13,132 nt of DNA from Hymenopellis radicata (taxonomy: Eukaryota > Basidiomycota > Agaricomycetes > Agaricales > Physalacriaceae). The stretch spans positions 1-13,132 of the forward strand of contig JADNRX010001180.1 in NCBI GenBank assembly GCA_015501595.1. The letters are read 5' to 3'. Made by a program: the position numbers and the translations under genes. Shown here piece after piece: positions 1 through 8,868 of the stretch (within the stretch, counting starts at the first letter, position 1; every line of letters begins with the position of its first letter). The notes under the pieces were generated by a model. The model was not told the origin of the DNA, ran no database searches, and worked only from the letters and a program-made list of their open reading frames with translations.

Positions 1-254
1 AAGGAAATCCTCAGGCCCGGAGAAAGAAAAAGACAATGAATTTGGTATTTCAAACAGAAACCCACGCGAGCAACCGCGATTGTTCTTTCCTAGGCGATGT
101 CTCACCTGAATGCTGCATTGGGGTTTACAAAGGCATCCTTCCCTTAGTTATACACGTGGTTATTGAGAACAATGCCCATATGACTGCCGACGTGAGCGAC
201 AGGCGGTGCATCGCAAAGGAAACTATTGAAAAGACAATTACCTCAAGATGCACG
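1..254. other. Left flank, no gene supported
   Basis: This stretch precedes the stop codon of the minus-strand F-box gene and probably holds its 3' untranslated region. A short open frame runs on the plus strand from 36 to 293, but its product has no recognisable motif and it overlaps the end of the F-box coding region. I see no RNA gene or repeat here. Confidence 0.5.
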
Positions 255-1735
255 CTAGATACCCAGGCCAGGTCCGTCGATCTTGTTTGTTAGCCTTTCT
301 TCCATCCAAGGTGCGATTGCAGCGAGATCGCTCCATGTAAAGGACGAATATTGTTGTCTACCAGGACCTATTACCAAGTCAAGATCTTGTAAGGGCAACC
401 AATCGTTCGAGGCTTCATGCGTCTTTGAGCTTATAATTTGCGTAACAATCCTATGGACTTGGTCAGCCGTACCATGGAAAAGGATGAAGGGGCGCACTGA
501 CATCAAACCGCCGACCCAGCAAAGTCCTTCCTCTTCATCTTCCCCGGATCCCAACCAGCGCTTGTCGCCACCCCCAGGTGTGTACCATGGGTAGTTGGCA
601 TGCGAGGGAGCTGGCAGCGGATGTAACATCGGTTCGTAGATGTCATAATCCGTAGCATGGTGAACGACAGCTGAGGCATAAGAATAAGACGAAAGTAGAA
701 CAAGTAGATAAAAAGCCGACCCACGATCATGATGATTTTCAACTGGTCCGCCGTTCATGGGGTAAACGCCATGATCGGTAACAAGATGGTCTAACCGAGA
801 AATCCGGCGCTTGATATCACTTTCTTCCACGTCGATCCCTGGAGGGTGGAGGAACATGTGGGCGTTGGGGTTCACCATCAGGGTGCTTCTGGGTCGATGC
901 AAAGGTTCCGAACGCCAGAATACGGACGTCGGCGATTGTGGTAACGAGCTGTAATTTACATAAATGACATAGCACTTTGAACAATAACGACATACGCGAA
1001 TCCGCGTTTCCAGATGAGCGAGATTGCTTTGAAGCCTTAAGAGAGTCATAAGACGGAGAGAAGACAGGGAACAAAAAGATATTACTTCATTTCATTGAAG
1101 AGGGCGATGGGGTTGAAGGTGCGTGACGAGGCGTCTAATTCGTTGGCCGAACCGTTGCGGTTCAACACGACGTATCTGCACCATGCTATCAGATCCCACA
1201 CAAAGCAACGTAAGGCAAGCAAGAGCTGACTTGGTCCACGATTCGTCGGCGGTGCAAGAAGTACTGACTGCGGTGCCAGACGCGGTGCAGCATCCTTGGG
1301 TTCGGAGTTGGCAGCGAGACAGGGAGATGAATCGGAGAACAAACTGAGGTATGCCTCTTTCCATGACGCGTCCTTCTTCCACTTTTTCCATCCTGGCAGA
1401 AAGCGACGACTAAAGCATTCCTCCCAGTCTGCGGCCTTGAGGTTGGGCAGTGTCGCGTCAAAGAGAATGAAGGATGGGGTCGCCAGACTGAGAATCTCGT
1501 GCCAGTTCTGGCGTGGGACGGTCGAGCGGACGCTGAGGTGCTTGAGGCAGGGCTCGTAGCTGGCGGCGCGGAGATTGCGCAGAATGGGTCGCCGCCACGG
1601 GTTCAACGACGAGTCGGAGCAGATGGCATGGATTCTACGCGACAAATAGGACGTTGTTATGAGTGTTTCCAGGTCGAGCTCCCCAACTATCTCAGCAATC
1701 AGCTCAGAAGGCAACGTTTCAAAGGTGAGAGTCAT
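255..1735 (-). CDS. Conserved F-box protein (probable SCF ubiquitin-ligase adaptor), multi-exon, one apparent frameshift
   Basis: The protein starts with an F-box, LTFETLPSELIAEIVGELDL followed by a Leu-rich stretch and SSLNPWRRPI (residues about 3-50), which in this family binds Skp1 and recruits substrates to an SCF ubiquitin ligase. The substrate is unknown. The rest matches, as I recall, a conserved fungal F-box family: RQNWHEIL, WTKYVVLNRNG, NPNAHMFLHPPGI, YTPGGGDKRW, LQDLDLVIGPG and the C-terminus DGPGLGI. I place six introns on the minus strand at 1295-1344, 1176-1230, 1036-1085, 949-995, 671-724 and 423-497. With these, the exons total 1150 nt, one more than a multiple of three. The extra base falls at the A-run 901-903 (T-run on the coding strand), where frame changes between DVRILAFGT and HRPRSTLMVNPN. 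Start is the ATG at 1733-1735. The region around 1263-1344 has an uncertain splice. Expected length is about 382 residues if the extra base is an error. Confidence 0.8.
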
Positions 1736-1798
1736 TAGACAAGGTGATCAGCTTCTGGGGTTAGGGTTACATCTTTTTTGGACTTGTCTTTACCCGCC
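1736..1798. promoter_or_regulatory. Short divergent promoter with telomere-like repeat
   Basis: Only 63 bp separate the start codons of the two divergent F-box loci. Positions 1758-1769 read GGGTTAGGGTTA, two tandem units of the TTAGGG telomere repeat found in most filamentous fungi. Such teloboxes are known promoter elements bound by Myb-type factors in some fungi; that it acts this way here is inference. No clear TATA box is visible. Confidence 0.4.
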
Positions 1799-2987
1799 AT
1801 GTTGCCGCAAGAGCTGATAGACCGTATCATCGAATGTGATAAAGACAATGTGACCTCTTCGAAATATCTCCCTCGTCTGCCGGTCATGGACTGCCTCCAG
1901 CCAGCGACACCTCTTTTCTCAATCTGTCTGAAAACAGGAAAAGCCCCGGCTCTCCACGATTCCAAAACATTCCTCGTTTCCGGTCCCTTTCACCGCTTCG
2001 TATCCGTCGCTAAGCGCTCCCCCCATCCTGCACTACACGAGACGTATTGGACTGTCTACTCCCGCCACTGGCACGAAGTCGGCAAGGACGTATTCCGTCG
2101 AGTGGGTGATGGCCTTAATCCCCACCTTACCGAAAATTTGCCACGTAACTCTGGAGTTATCGGACTCTGTTTCTGAATGGGCAGTGCTCCTCGATCGCAT
2201 GTTCGCGTGCTTTCGTGAAAGGGAAACCATGCACCATCCATCCTCCATCTCTATGAGCATTGTCGATTCCTTTTTGGCCAACCTCGGCTTCTTGCGCCAT
2301 ATCGCAGTCCGCCAGCTTTCCCTAACAGGAGGCGTAACGCACCCTGACGAGGTGTACACCCCTGGTCCAGTAATGCTTGACCACTTGCGGACTCTCAGCG
2401 TATCGCTGGATCCTGGCGGAATGCAGCAGTTTGGAGAATGGCTCACGCATCAGTCATGTTTCATGCCGCACCTCGAAGAGCTGGAATTTTCCCTCAATGA
2501 AGGCGAGGAAATAGCGGCAGCGTATAAAATCATTGCAGGAGGGCTTCCACCCTCAGTGAACATTCTGTCTCTGTATGGGGAACGTAATGCTTTCTATACT
2601 GGTAGCGAGCTGAAGAAGGCAGTAATTCCCGCCATTTCTGTCGCACACTTGAGACTCAGGTTGGACACCAAGTCCATATCGAGCTGTGTAGAGGATTGCG
2701 TTACTTGGTGGATCAGCCTCTTGGCTTCCATCCTTGCTAGCCGGTGCGCTGACTCCCCCAGAGTTCTTACGATCTCGTACTTGGGCCCCGTGCAGTCACT
2801 TCAGAAATCGCTGGTGTTGTCTACTATCGCGGACCTCGACAATATTATAGCGTGTTTGCCGTCGTTGACGATGATCTACGTCGTGGATGACGCTGGTCAT
2901 ATCATAACCATGGGTAACGCTTCCATGGTGAAAGATGTTGGCGTGCTCTTTCCAAAGACGTTTTTGAAGGGGTTGTTTGCATTCTAG
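1799..2987 (+). pseudogene. F-box/leucine-rich-repeat-like locus with broken 5' reading frame
   Basis: The ATG at 1799 opens MLPQELIDRIIECDKDNV, the usual start of large basidiomycete F-box families. The F-box then continues in the next frame as LRNISLVCRSWTASSQRHLF, which needs one base skipped near 1855-1862. That frame meets a TGA at about 1930. A segment resembling the family continuation (PFHRFVSVAKRSP) lies back in the first frame, and from 2106 a long open frame runs 293 codons in the second frame to the TAG at 2985-2987. The long part (LPKICHVTLEL, LRTLSVSLD, MPHLEELEFSL) looks like the variable LRR-like body of these adaptors. No GT-AG intron I can see repairs the breaks. The simplest reading is a decayed F-box gene; the 2106-2987 frame could still be translated from its own ATG. 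Families of this type commonly gain and lose members. Confidence 0.6.
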
Positions 2988-3082
2988 AGACGTCTGCACG
3001 ATACTTAGAGGGTGTGGACACTATCAGCGAGTCTTGTACTTCTTTGAAAAGATACCTAAATCCCTGGCACGGCTAGAAAACC

Positions 3083-3407
3083 TTGCGAGACTACGACAAG
3101 GTTACTGTTGTGACGAACAAGGCCGTCATAGCGGTTAATCAGGATGGGATGGGAACATCAGCTTCGTACATTCAGAGGCCAGTGTAGAGAAGACATCCCA
3201 GGTGTGGAGCGGTCCTTTGAAAGAGGGAGCGGTGGTTGTGCTGCTATTCAACGAGACGCAGAGTCTTTCGGTCGATCAGGTGTGGATTCTTCAGTCACAG
3301 TGATGGATCGATGGACTAGCGAGTCCTGGACTGCAGATAATGGCTCAATATCCATTACAGACGTGGAGCCGTGGGATGCTAGAATACTAAAGGTTTCACA
3401 ATTTTGA
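3083..3407 (+). pseudogene. Relic of the C-terminus of a GH27 alpha-galactosidase
   Basis: Three successive frames give pieces that fit the end of a secreted glycoside hydrolase family 27 enzyme, which removes terminal alpha-galactose from plant polymers. The first (from 3083) reads DKVTVVTNKAVIAVNQDGMG, the motif just after the catalytic barrel. After a stop at about 3184 the second frame reads KTSQVWSGPLKEGAVVVLLF with an NET sequence, a typical start of the C-terminal beta domain. The third reads DRWTSESWTADNGSISITD and then EPWDARILKVSQF before a TGA at 3405-3407. The frames break at about 3183-3190 (two extra bases) and at about 3280-3300. None of the catalytic barrel is seen upstream, where the F-box locus lies instead. 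This is therefore a gene fragment without a working active site. It sits 80 bp before the next gene. Confidence 0.65.
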
Positions 3408-3486
3408 ATTAGCAGGATGATTTGACGTCCTTAAGTAAAAGAGAGTAAAAGTCAAGCATTGTCTTTTATTACGTCAATTGAACGGC
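3408..3486 (+). promoter_or_regulatory. Upstream region of MATH-BTB gene with two inverted TGACGT half-sites
   Basis: This is the gap between the GH27 relic and the MATH-BTB start codon. It contains TGACGTC at 3423-3429 and its inverse ACGTCA at 3471-3476, the half-site of CRE/ATF-type bZIP factors. Two such sites in 80 bp suggest but do not prove regulation. No TATA box is clear. Confidence 0.25.
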
Positions 3487-5945
3487 ATGTCTGCCTCCGA
3501 CTATCAGCGTATTGGTACACCTTTGTCCTCGTCTCCTAGTCGTGCCTCAGCTCTTTCACGACCTGACTGGCCGTGGGCATCAGCGGTTCATCATCGCTAC
3601 TCACAGCGCAACTCGTCCTTGGCCTACTCGCTCAGCGGCTATTCCGGCATATCCCCGCAGACGTCGTGGGATCCAAGTAAAGCTACACTCAATAGCCCAA
3701 GCCCCGGACCATCGCTCGCAGCGCGCCATAGCACAGGCTCGACAACGACGATGGGCTACACGCCGCTCCCGACAGAGGACAGCACGCGTCAATGGTCATT
3801 CATCGTACGCCTTTGTTTTTGCTCTTGCCACTTGGCTCAACTGTTTCAGGGCTTTGAATGGGTTGTCAGAGACGTGCAGAGACTGCGAGACTACATTGAA
3901 GGCTGCGACACAGAGTCAGAGAACAATGATGACGACTTTGAAGTATTGAAGCAATCGCCCACGATGGGCGAGAATAAAGTGTGTGCCATCTTCATTGTCT
4001 GTATTCCACCAACTAACTTGTATACAGTATAAACTAGAAATTGGTACGCCTATACGCTTTTCTTTGCAGCTTTCCAGCTAAACGACGTCTAGCGCGCACG
4101 CATTCGGGCACTGAAGAACCTGACTCCAAAACGCTCTCCATGTACATAACATCTCTGGCGCTCGACTTTGCGCATCCCGACTACGAGATGTCCGCCTCGA
4201 TGATGGCCGCCATCAAGTGTCAAGATGACCGGGTAGGTGAACGTGGAGCTCGGCCAGAGTGGGTGTGGGAGAATTGGCAGAATGACTGGGTATTCAGGCA
4301 AGAGAGTGAAGTATGGGGTAAGCCTCTCCTCTACGTCGCGTCTTTCAATTAACCCTATCCCTTTCTAGCGTGTCCTTTACCGCTTCTTTCAACCCTATTG
4401 GAGAATTCGCGTATACAGGAGACCGATTCACTGGTCATTTCTGTGCAGATTCATTGCCCCTTGGGTCCTTTCTTCCCCTCCCATCCGTCCGCGTATTACG
4501 TGCCCAGAGATCTCCTGGATGGTTTAGAAGCATCCCTTGATAATCCGAGTTAGTCTTTCTTTCAGCTTCCTTGCATTCACTCACAGACCTTGAAGACACC
4601 GGCGACATTAGATTTGTTTGTCTGGAGCGCTTATCCAACGACCTTAACTCCCCGGAACTAAATGCAGAGGTTGGCTCTCCAACTTCTCGCCGCTCGCAGT
4701 CATCTGCATCATCGCACACCCCATTTTCACCACATACCACAGCGCGTAAACGTATAATATACGCGCACTCAGATATCCTGACCCGACGTTCCGAATATTT
4801 CGCAACCATGTTGGCTTCCTCTTTCGCGGAGAATCAAAGTGTCATTTCTGGCGAGAGGAAATTATACACCATTGTCGTCGAAGAGGCTGCCTATGAGACC
4901 ATTTATTGGCTACTCAAATACTGCTAGTAGGTTATATCCTTTGCTCTTTGTTGTTACTATGCTGACCTCCACATTAGCGCCAATTGGCTTCTCTTTAAAG
5001 AACATGATGACCCTCGGCTTGCTGTTGAAGGCATCGGTGCAGGATGGAGCGCCAAATGGCTTCGTGCTGATGGTGGGGAGTGGGATTGGAAGACTTTCCA
5101 CAAGTCTGGTCCAAACGAAGATCTTTCAGGCGACGGTTTCAGTGCTACAAGTGGGGACAGCGTCAACGGTCGAAGCTCCCCCAACTCTGCGAAGGGCGCG
5201 CCTCGCAATCCCTCGACTCTTCGTACCAATCCGAATACTCGCAACCAACCTGGCTCGACATCCAAGAGCAATAATGCCACAGGTACGCGTGGACCTTCTC
5301 AATCATCGACTACTACCACGCCTCGGCGGCCGTCTGCCATGTCGGTAAATATACCCCCAAGTCCATCTGGACGGCCCAAACAACCAACTATACCACTGTC
5401 TGTTCCACCGCCAAATTACACGCCGGGCGGTCATTATCCTGTGTCTCCGCGGTCACAGAGACTGCGGCAAAATACGACGCTTCACACTGACCCTCACCCA
5501 CACCCTACCCCGTCTCCTGCGCCTGCATCGGCTTTATCAATGTATCAGGTCGCTCATCGGTATGGAATGCCGGCGCTGGCCAATCTTGCGCTGGAGCATA
5601 TGATGGGTACGCTCACGCCGCAGTCGAGTTTTGCTTTGCTGCTGGCTACCTCTGCGTGGGATGAGCTTCGATCGCTTATCGAGGTGAGTTCCAATGCGAA
5701 GGTGACGTCTCGTATGCTGACGGAGTCGACAGGATTACGTCGTGGAGAAATGGGAGGAAGTGAATGCGTCTGAGGAGTTCGAGCATTGCTGCCAGGAAGT
5801 GTCGGCTGGAGAGTAAGTGTCATATTGATCTTCGTTTTCTGGTTACTGACTATTTTGTAGGTGGGGGCCCGAAGGTGGCCAAACGTTAATGGCGCTGTTT
5901 AGACGTTTACGATCTCCCAGTGTTATGGGATACACTCGGGCATGA
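3487..5945 (+). CDS. MATH-BTB domain protein, probable Cullin-3 ubiquitin-ligase adaptor (intact, nine exons)
   Basis: Exons: 3487-3804, 3850-3978, 4028-4043, 4093-4317, 4369-4548, 4596-4926, 4978-5683, 5733-5812 and 5861-5945. They sum to 2070 nt, 689 residues, with no frame break. Residues 1-106 are Ser/Pro-rich. About 107-265 looks like a MATH-type domain (FEWVVRDVQRLRDYIEG, YKLEI, ALDFAHPDYEMSASMMAAIK, WVWENWQNDWVF). The BTB fold starts near NTGDIRFVCLERL and includes RKRIIYAHSDILTRRSEYF and KLYTIVVEEA...YWLLKYCYANWL. A Ser/Thr/Pro-rich linker of about 130 residues then precedes the helical tail YQVAHRYGMPALANLALEHM and SFALLLATSAWDELRSLIED. MATH-BTB proteins bind substrates through MATH and Cullin-3 through BTB; no substrate can be inferred. 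I chose the ATG at 3487 as the first in frame. A second acceptor at 4586 would add three codons (LED). Confidence 0.85.
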
Positions 5946-6234
5946 AATTGACAAATCTCTGCATATCCATGGCTTGAAAGGCTTATCACATCTGTATACC
6001 ACTTAATATCTCAATGTATCACTGTGTCGCGTCTCTTTGGGACTAGAACTGTCTGGACAATGTAAGAGTTGTGGGCGTTTGTGCATGCCCGTGTCACGGA
6101 ACCTGTAGCATGCCTGGTCTAGAATGATTTGAGCAATCTACCCATATGATCTTGTTTTTCTTATCTATCGCGCCGGCAATGGTCAGACATATAATACGGC
6201 CCCGTCTATTCGACGGACTTGACTTTTGACCACG
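5946..6234 (+). other. Intergenic region between MATH-BTB gene and oxygenase gene
   Basis: It holds the 3' end of the MATH-BTB transcript and the promoter of the next gene, in the same direction. I see no ORF of note, no RNA gene and no strong motif. Confidence 0.5.
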
Positions 6235-7634
6235 ATGTACTCTGTGCGAATCTCTGTCCTTTCTCGCAAATTTGGCGCGCACAGCTGCAGACGGGGTCTT
6301 GCTTCGGTGGTCAAGGACTTTACGATCCCGGTGATCGACTTCGCCAAGTATCGGGCGTCTGCCTCTGAACAGGAGAAGAAGGAGACTGCTCATTCCATCG
6401 TGAATGCTTTCAAAACGAGTGGATTTATCTATGTCGATAACCATGGCATTCCAACTGGTATGTGCTAACACGAAAATCTTGGGCCCGTCTAACCGCTACA
6501 TACAGAGAAAGTGCAGAATACTTTTCAAAAGGTGCATGCAGCGTTATCCCTCCCTTTCTGGCTGCTCAACGTTCCTCATTCCTCAGAGCGCTGAATTCTT
6601 CAGATTGCCGTCCGAGCTCAAGGTACGACCCGATCCTCTCGCGCGCGGCCGACTGTCGAACTTGGCCTGTTCTGTTTCATAGGATAAACTAGCATGGGAG
6701 GATCCCCGGTCGAACCGAGGATACGTTCAAATTGGGCGCGAACGCGTAACGCAGGCGGTTGATGCGTCTGAGATCGCCGCCCTAAGAGAAAAGGCACCCG
6801 ACTACAAGGAGTCGATAGAGATTGGGCGGGATTGGGACTCGGAGTGGAAGAACATGTGGCCAGCGGAGGCTGATGCGCCGGGGTTCAAGAGCACCATGCT
6901 GGATTTCTACCAGGTCGTATTCAATTGTGCATCTTCTACGTTTGGTGTTGAGGCTAACGGGATGAGTATGTAGACGTGCCATAACTTGCATGTGGAGCTT
7001 ATGCGGTCTATTGCGCTTGGTCTTGACCTCGAGGAGCACTTTTTCGATAGCAAGATTGATGCCCAGTGTCACAACCTTCGTTTACTTTCTTATCCCCCCA
7101 TTCAACGCAAGAAACTGGATGGCGAAGGCCAAGCGCGCGCAGGAGCTCACAGCGGTTTGTCTCTTCATGTTTACTCTCCCTTTAATTCATTAATGGTTTT
7201 GTCGCCACAGACTACGGGACATTAACACTCTTATTTTCAGGACCAAGTTGGCGGACTGGAAGTCCAGGATCCTCACACCGGTATATACCACGCAGCAACA
7301 CCAATAGTAAGACCTATCCGCTTCTTGTTTAGAGTTCGTTCTCATTTTGTTACTCTTGCAGCCTGGAACGATCGTCATCAATGTCGGTGATCTCCTCTCT
7401 CGCTGGAGCAACGACCTCCTTCGTTCTACCCTGCATCGCGTCGTTAACCCGCCTGCGAAGGCGATCAGCGAGACAGAAGAGATAACGCCTGGACGGCAGT
7501 CGATCGCGTTCTTCTCCAACCCCAACTTTGATGCTGAGATTGCGTGTTTGCCCAACTGCGGCGAGGTTGCAAAATACCCGCCAGTGCAGACCGGAGATTA
7601 CATTGTTGGACGGTTGGCCGCCACGTACATGTGA
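6235..7634 (+). CDS. 2-oxoglutarate/Fe(II)-dependent dioxygenase of the isopenicillin-N-synthase-like (DIOX) superfamily
   Basis: Exons: 6235-6457, 6506-6531, 6587-6622, 6683-6913, 6974-7154, 7211-7306 and 7362-7634; about 354 residues. The DIOX N-terminal domain starts at FTIPVIDFAKY and includes GFIYVDNHGIP. The catalytic barrel holds the iron ligands H231 and D233 in AHSDYGTLTLLF, the distal H289 in STLHRVVNP, and the RxS pair R309/S311 in RQSIAFFSNP, which binds the 2-oxoglutarate carboxylate. All catalytic residues are present. Residues 1-30 (MYSVRISVLSRKFGAHSCRR) are basic, with no Asp or Glu, and look like a mitochondrial presequence. The exons total 1066 nt, one too many: a T4 run at 7234-7237 should be T3 to pass from LLF to QDQVGGLEV. 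The substrate is unknown; members hydroxylate or oxidise small metabolites. The ATG at 6235 is the first in frame. Confidence 0.85.
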
Positions 7635-7881
7635 TGACTACGATTATTCACTTTTGGGGATTTCAATAACATGAGGGCTTGTAAAGACAGAAAACTACAA
7701 TTAGTGAGCTAGGCAATGGAAAGCGGTATGTAGATGATATTGTGTCTGAGATGCAATGCGATGAAGAAGACACTGCTTGGGAATTCCATGAGAGTCGTCA
7801 GAGTTAGACATCGAGGGTGGGCCGCGCTCTGGCCGCGCTTCAAGTACTCTGGGCTCGAGGCCTTCACAATGGCACAGGAGA
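7635..7881. other. Convergent 3' region
   Basis: The oxygenase gene (plus) and the acidic-tail gene (minus) converge on this 247-bp gap, which must hold both 3' ends. I see no ORF, terminator-like hairpin or repeat that stands out. Confidence 0.5.
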
Positions 7882-8763
7882 TTAGCAGCGCAAACAGGCC
7901 TTATAATCGTTCCAGACACGCGACAGGACGAGGTCCTTGTGCTTCTCGTCCTCATCGATGTTTTTGCCTTTCAAGAACCAATCCTCCTCGACGTCCTCGT
8001 CCTCGTCCTCATCCTCCTCGTCCCGTCGCTTTTGCTCGAGGTACGCTGCCTTCTCCGACGCGTCCATGCTTGCAGTCCACTCCTCGACACGTGCCTTTTC
8101 GAGCGCGCGTTGTTCTTCGGTCTTGTTCCTTGAATAATCTATACCCAATGGCCGTGCAAATTCTGTCATAGCCCGCTGAGCAGCAAATACTGTCCATAAG
8201 CTCGCCCCATCCAGCAGCATACTTGAGGACCGTCTCTAGGTTGGGGTAGTGCTCGGTGTCAAGATGACCCTCTTGCTTCAAGGCGCGAAGAACAGCGACA
8301 AGTAGGGATCCGTATGCCTGGTTGGTGATCTTTACACGCTCTCCGTCATCGCATTCTAGTACAGAGATGAGTTTGACGCGTTGTCATTACAGAGCAACGT
8401 ACGAGGCCAGCTGTCCTCGAGGTCAAAGAAAAAAGGTCAGGGCTTCGAGGTGGGTGAACGCTTCGTCCCAGGCCTTGTGTTTCACTTTGGAGTTGATTTT
8501 GCTCAGCATACTGTCCACGAGGCCGAGTAGGGCATACGAAGAGGAGTCTGCATGTTGTCAAGCACGTCCAACGCGACAAAAAAGCAGTGCGTACCGTTGT
8601 AGCTAGACATGTTGCCCGATTGCTTGAGCAGGTCGAGTAGAAGCGCTTTGCTCTTCTCGGACATGAACATCTTTTCGCTAAGGAACGTGTATCCCTTGGG
8701 GATAGAAGGCGCCTGTTGAATGAACAAAACAGTATGTATCGGGAGACGATGATTACTGACCAT
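7882..8763 (-). CDS. Unrecognised conserved-looking protein with acidic C-terminal region
   Basis: I do not recognise the family. Exons on the minus strand: 8761-8763 (the ATG alone), 8595-8712, 8403-8547 and 7882-8355, with introns of 48, 47 and 47 bp. The product, about 245 residues, begins MAPSIPKGYTFLSEKMF, continues through LLLDLLKQSGNMSSYN, SSYALLGLVDSMLSKINSK, ALKQEGHLDTEHYPNLETVL, KYAAGWGELMDSICCSAGYD and RICTAIGYRLFKE, then turns charged (TEEQRALEKARVEEWTA) and ends with a run of Asp/Glu and KACLRC. No signal peptide or membrane helix is visible. Two single-base surpluses are needed: one in the A6 run 8429-8434 (T6 in coding sense, between EALTF and FDLEDSWP) and one at about 8125-8141. 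The exon sum, 740 nt, agrees with two extra bases. The soft, helix-rich sequence suggests a soluble protein. Confidence 0.6.
7983..8023 (-). repeat. Low-complexity (TCCTCG)-type tract coding an Asp/Glu run
   Basis: The plus strand shows imperfect tandem CCTCGT/CCTCAT hexamers. In the minus-strand gene this codes alternating Asp and Glu. Such tracts vary in length between strains and may mediate charge-based contacts. Confidence 0.7.
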
Positions 8764-8868
8764 ATCGAATAAAAAATGGGTATGTTAGTGGTAGTGAGAG
8801 TGGTTGATGGGGTACTTTGTCGCTCGGTGGCTAAAGTCAAACGTGTACAAGTCACGCGACCTGTGACT

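Noticed and set aside
36..293. 85-codon plus-strand open frame at the left edge
   Set aside because: No motif, no family resemblance, and it overlaps the end of the well-supported minus-strand F-box gene.
3478..3486. TTG at 3478 as the MATH-BTB start
   Set aside because: A non-ATG start is not needed; ATG at 3487 is in frame nine bases downstream.
7937..8137. Plus-strand Ser-rich frames such as a poly-Ser stretch
   Set aside because: They are antisense shadows of the Asp/Glu tract in the minus-strand gene.
7882..8220. ATG at 8218-8220 as start of a separate 112-residue acidic protein
   Set aside because: Upstream exons join to this region after one single-base correction, and the sequence before TEEQRAL in this frame looks like an out-of-frame reading of KYAAGWGELMD.
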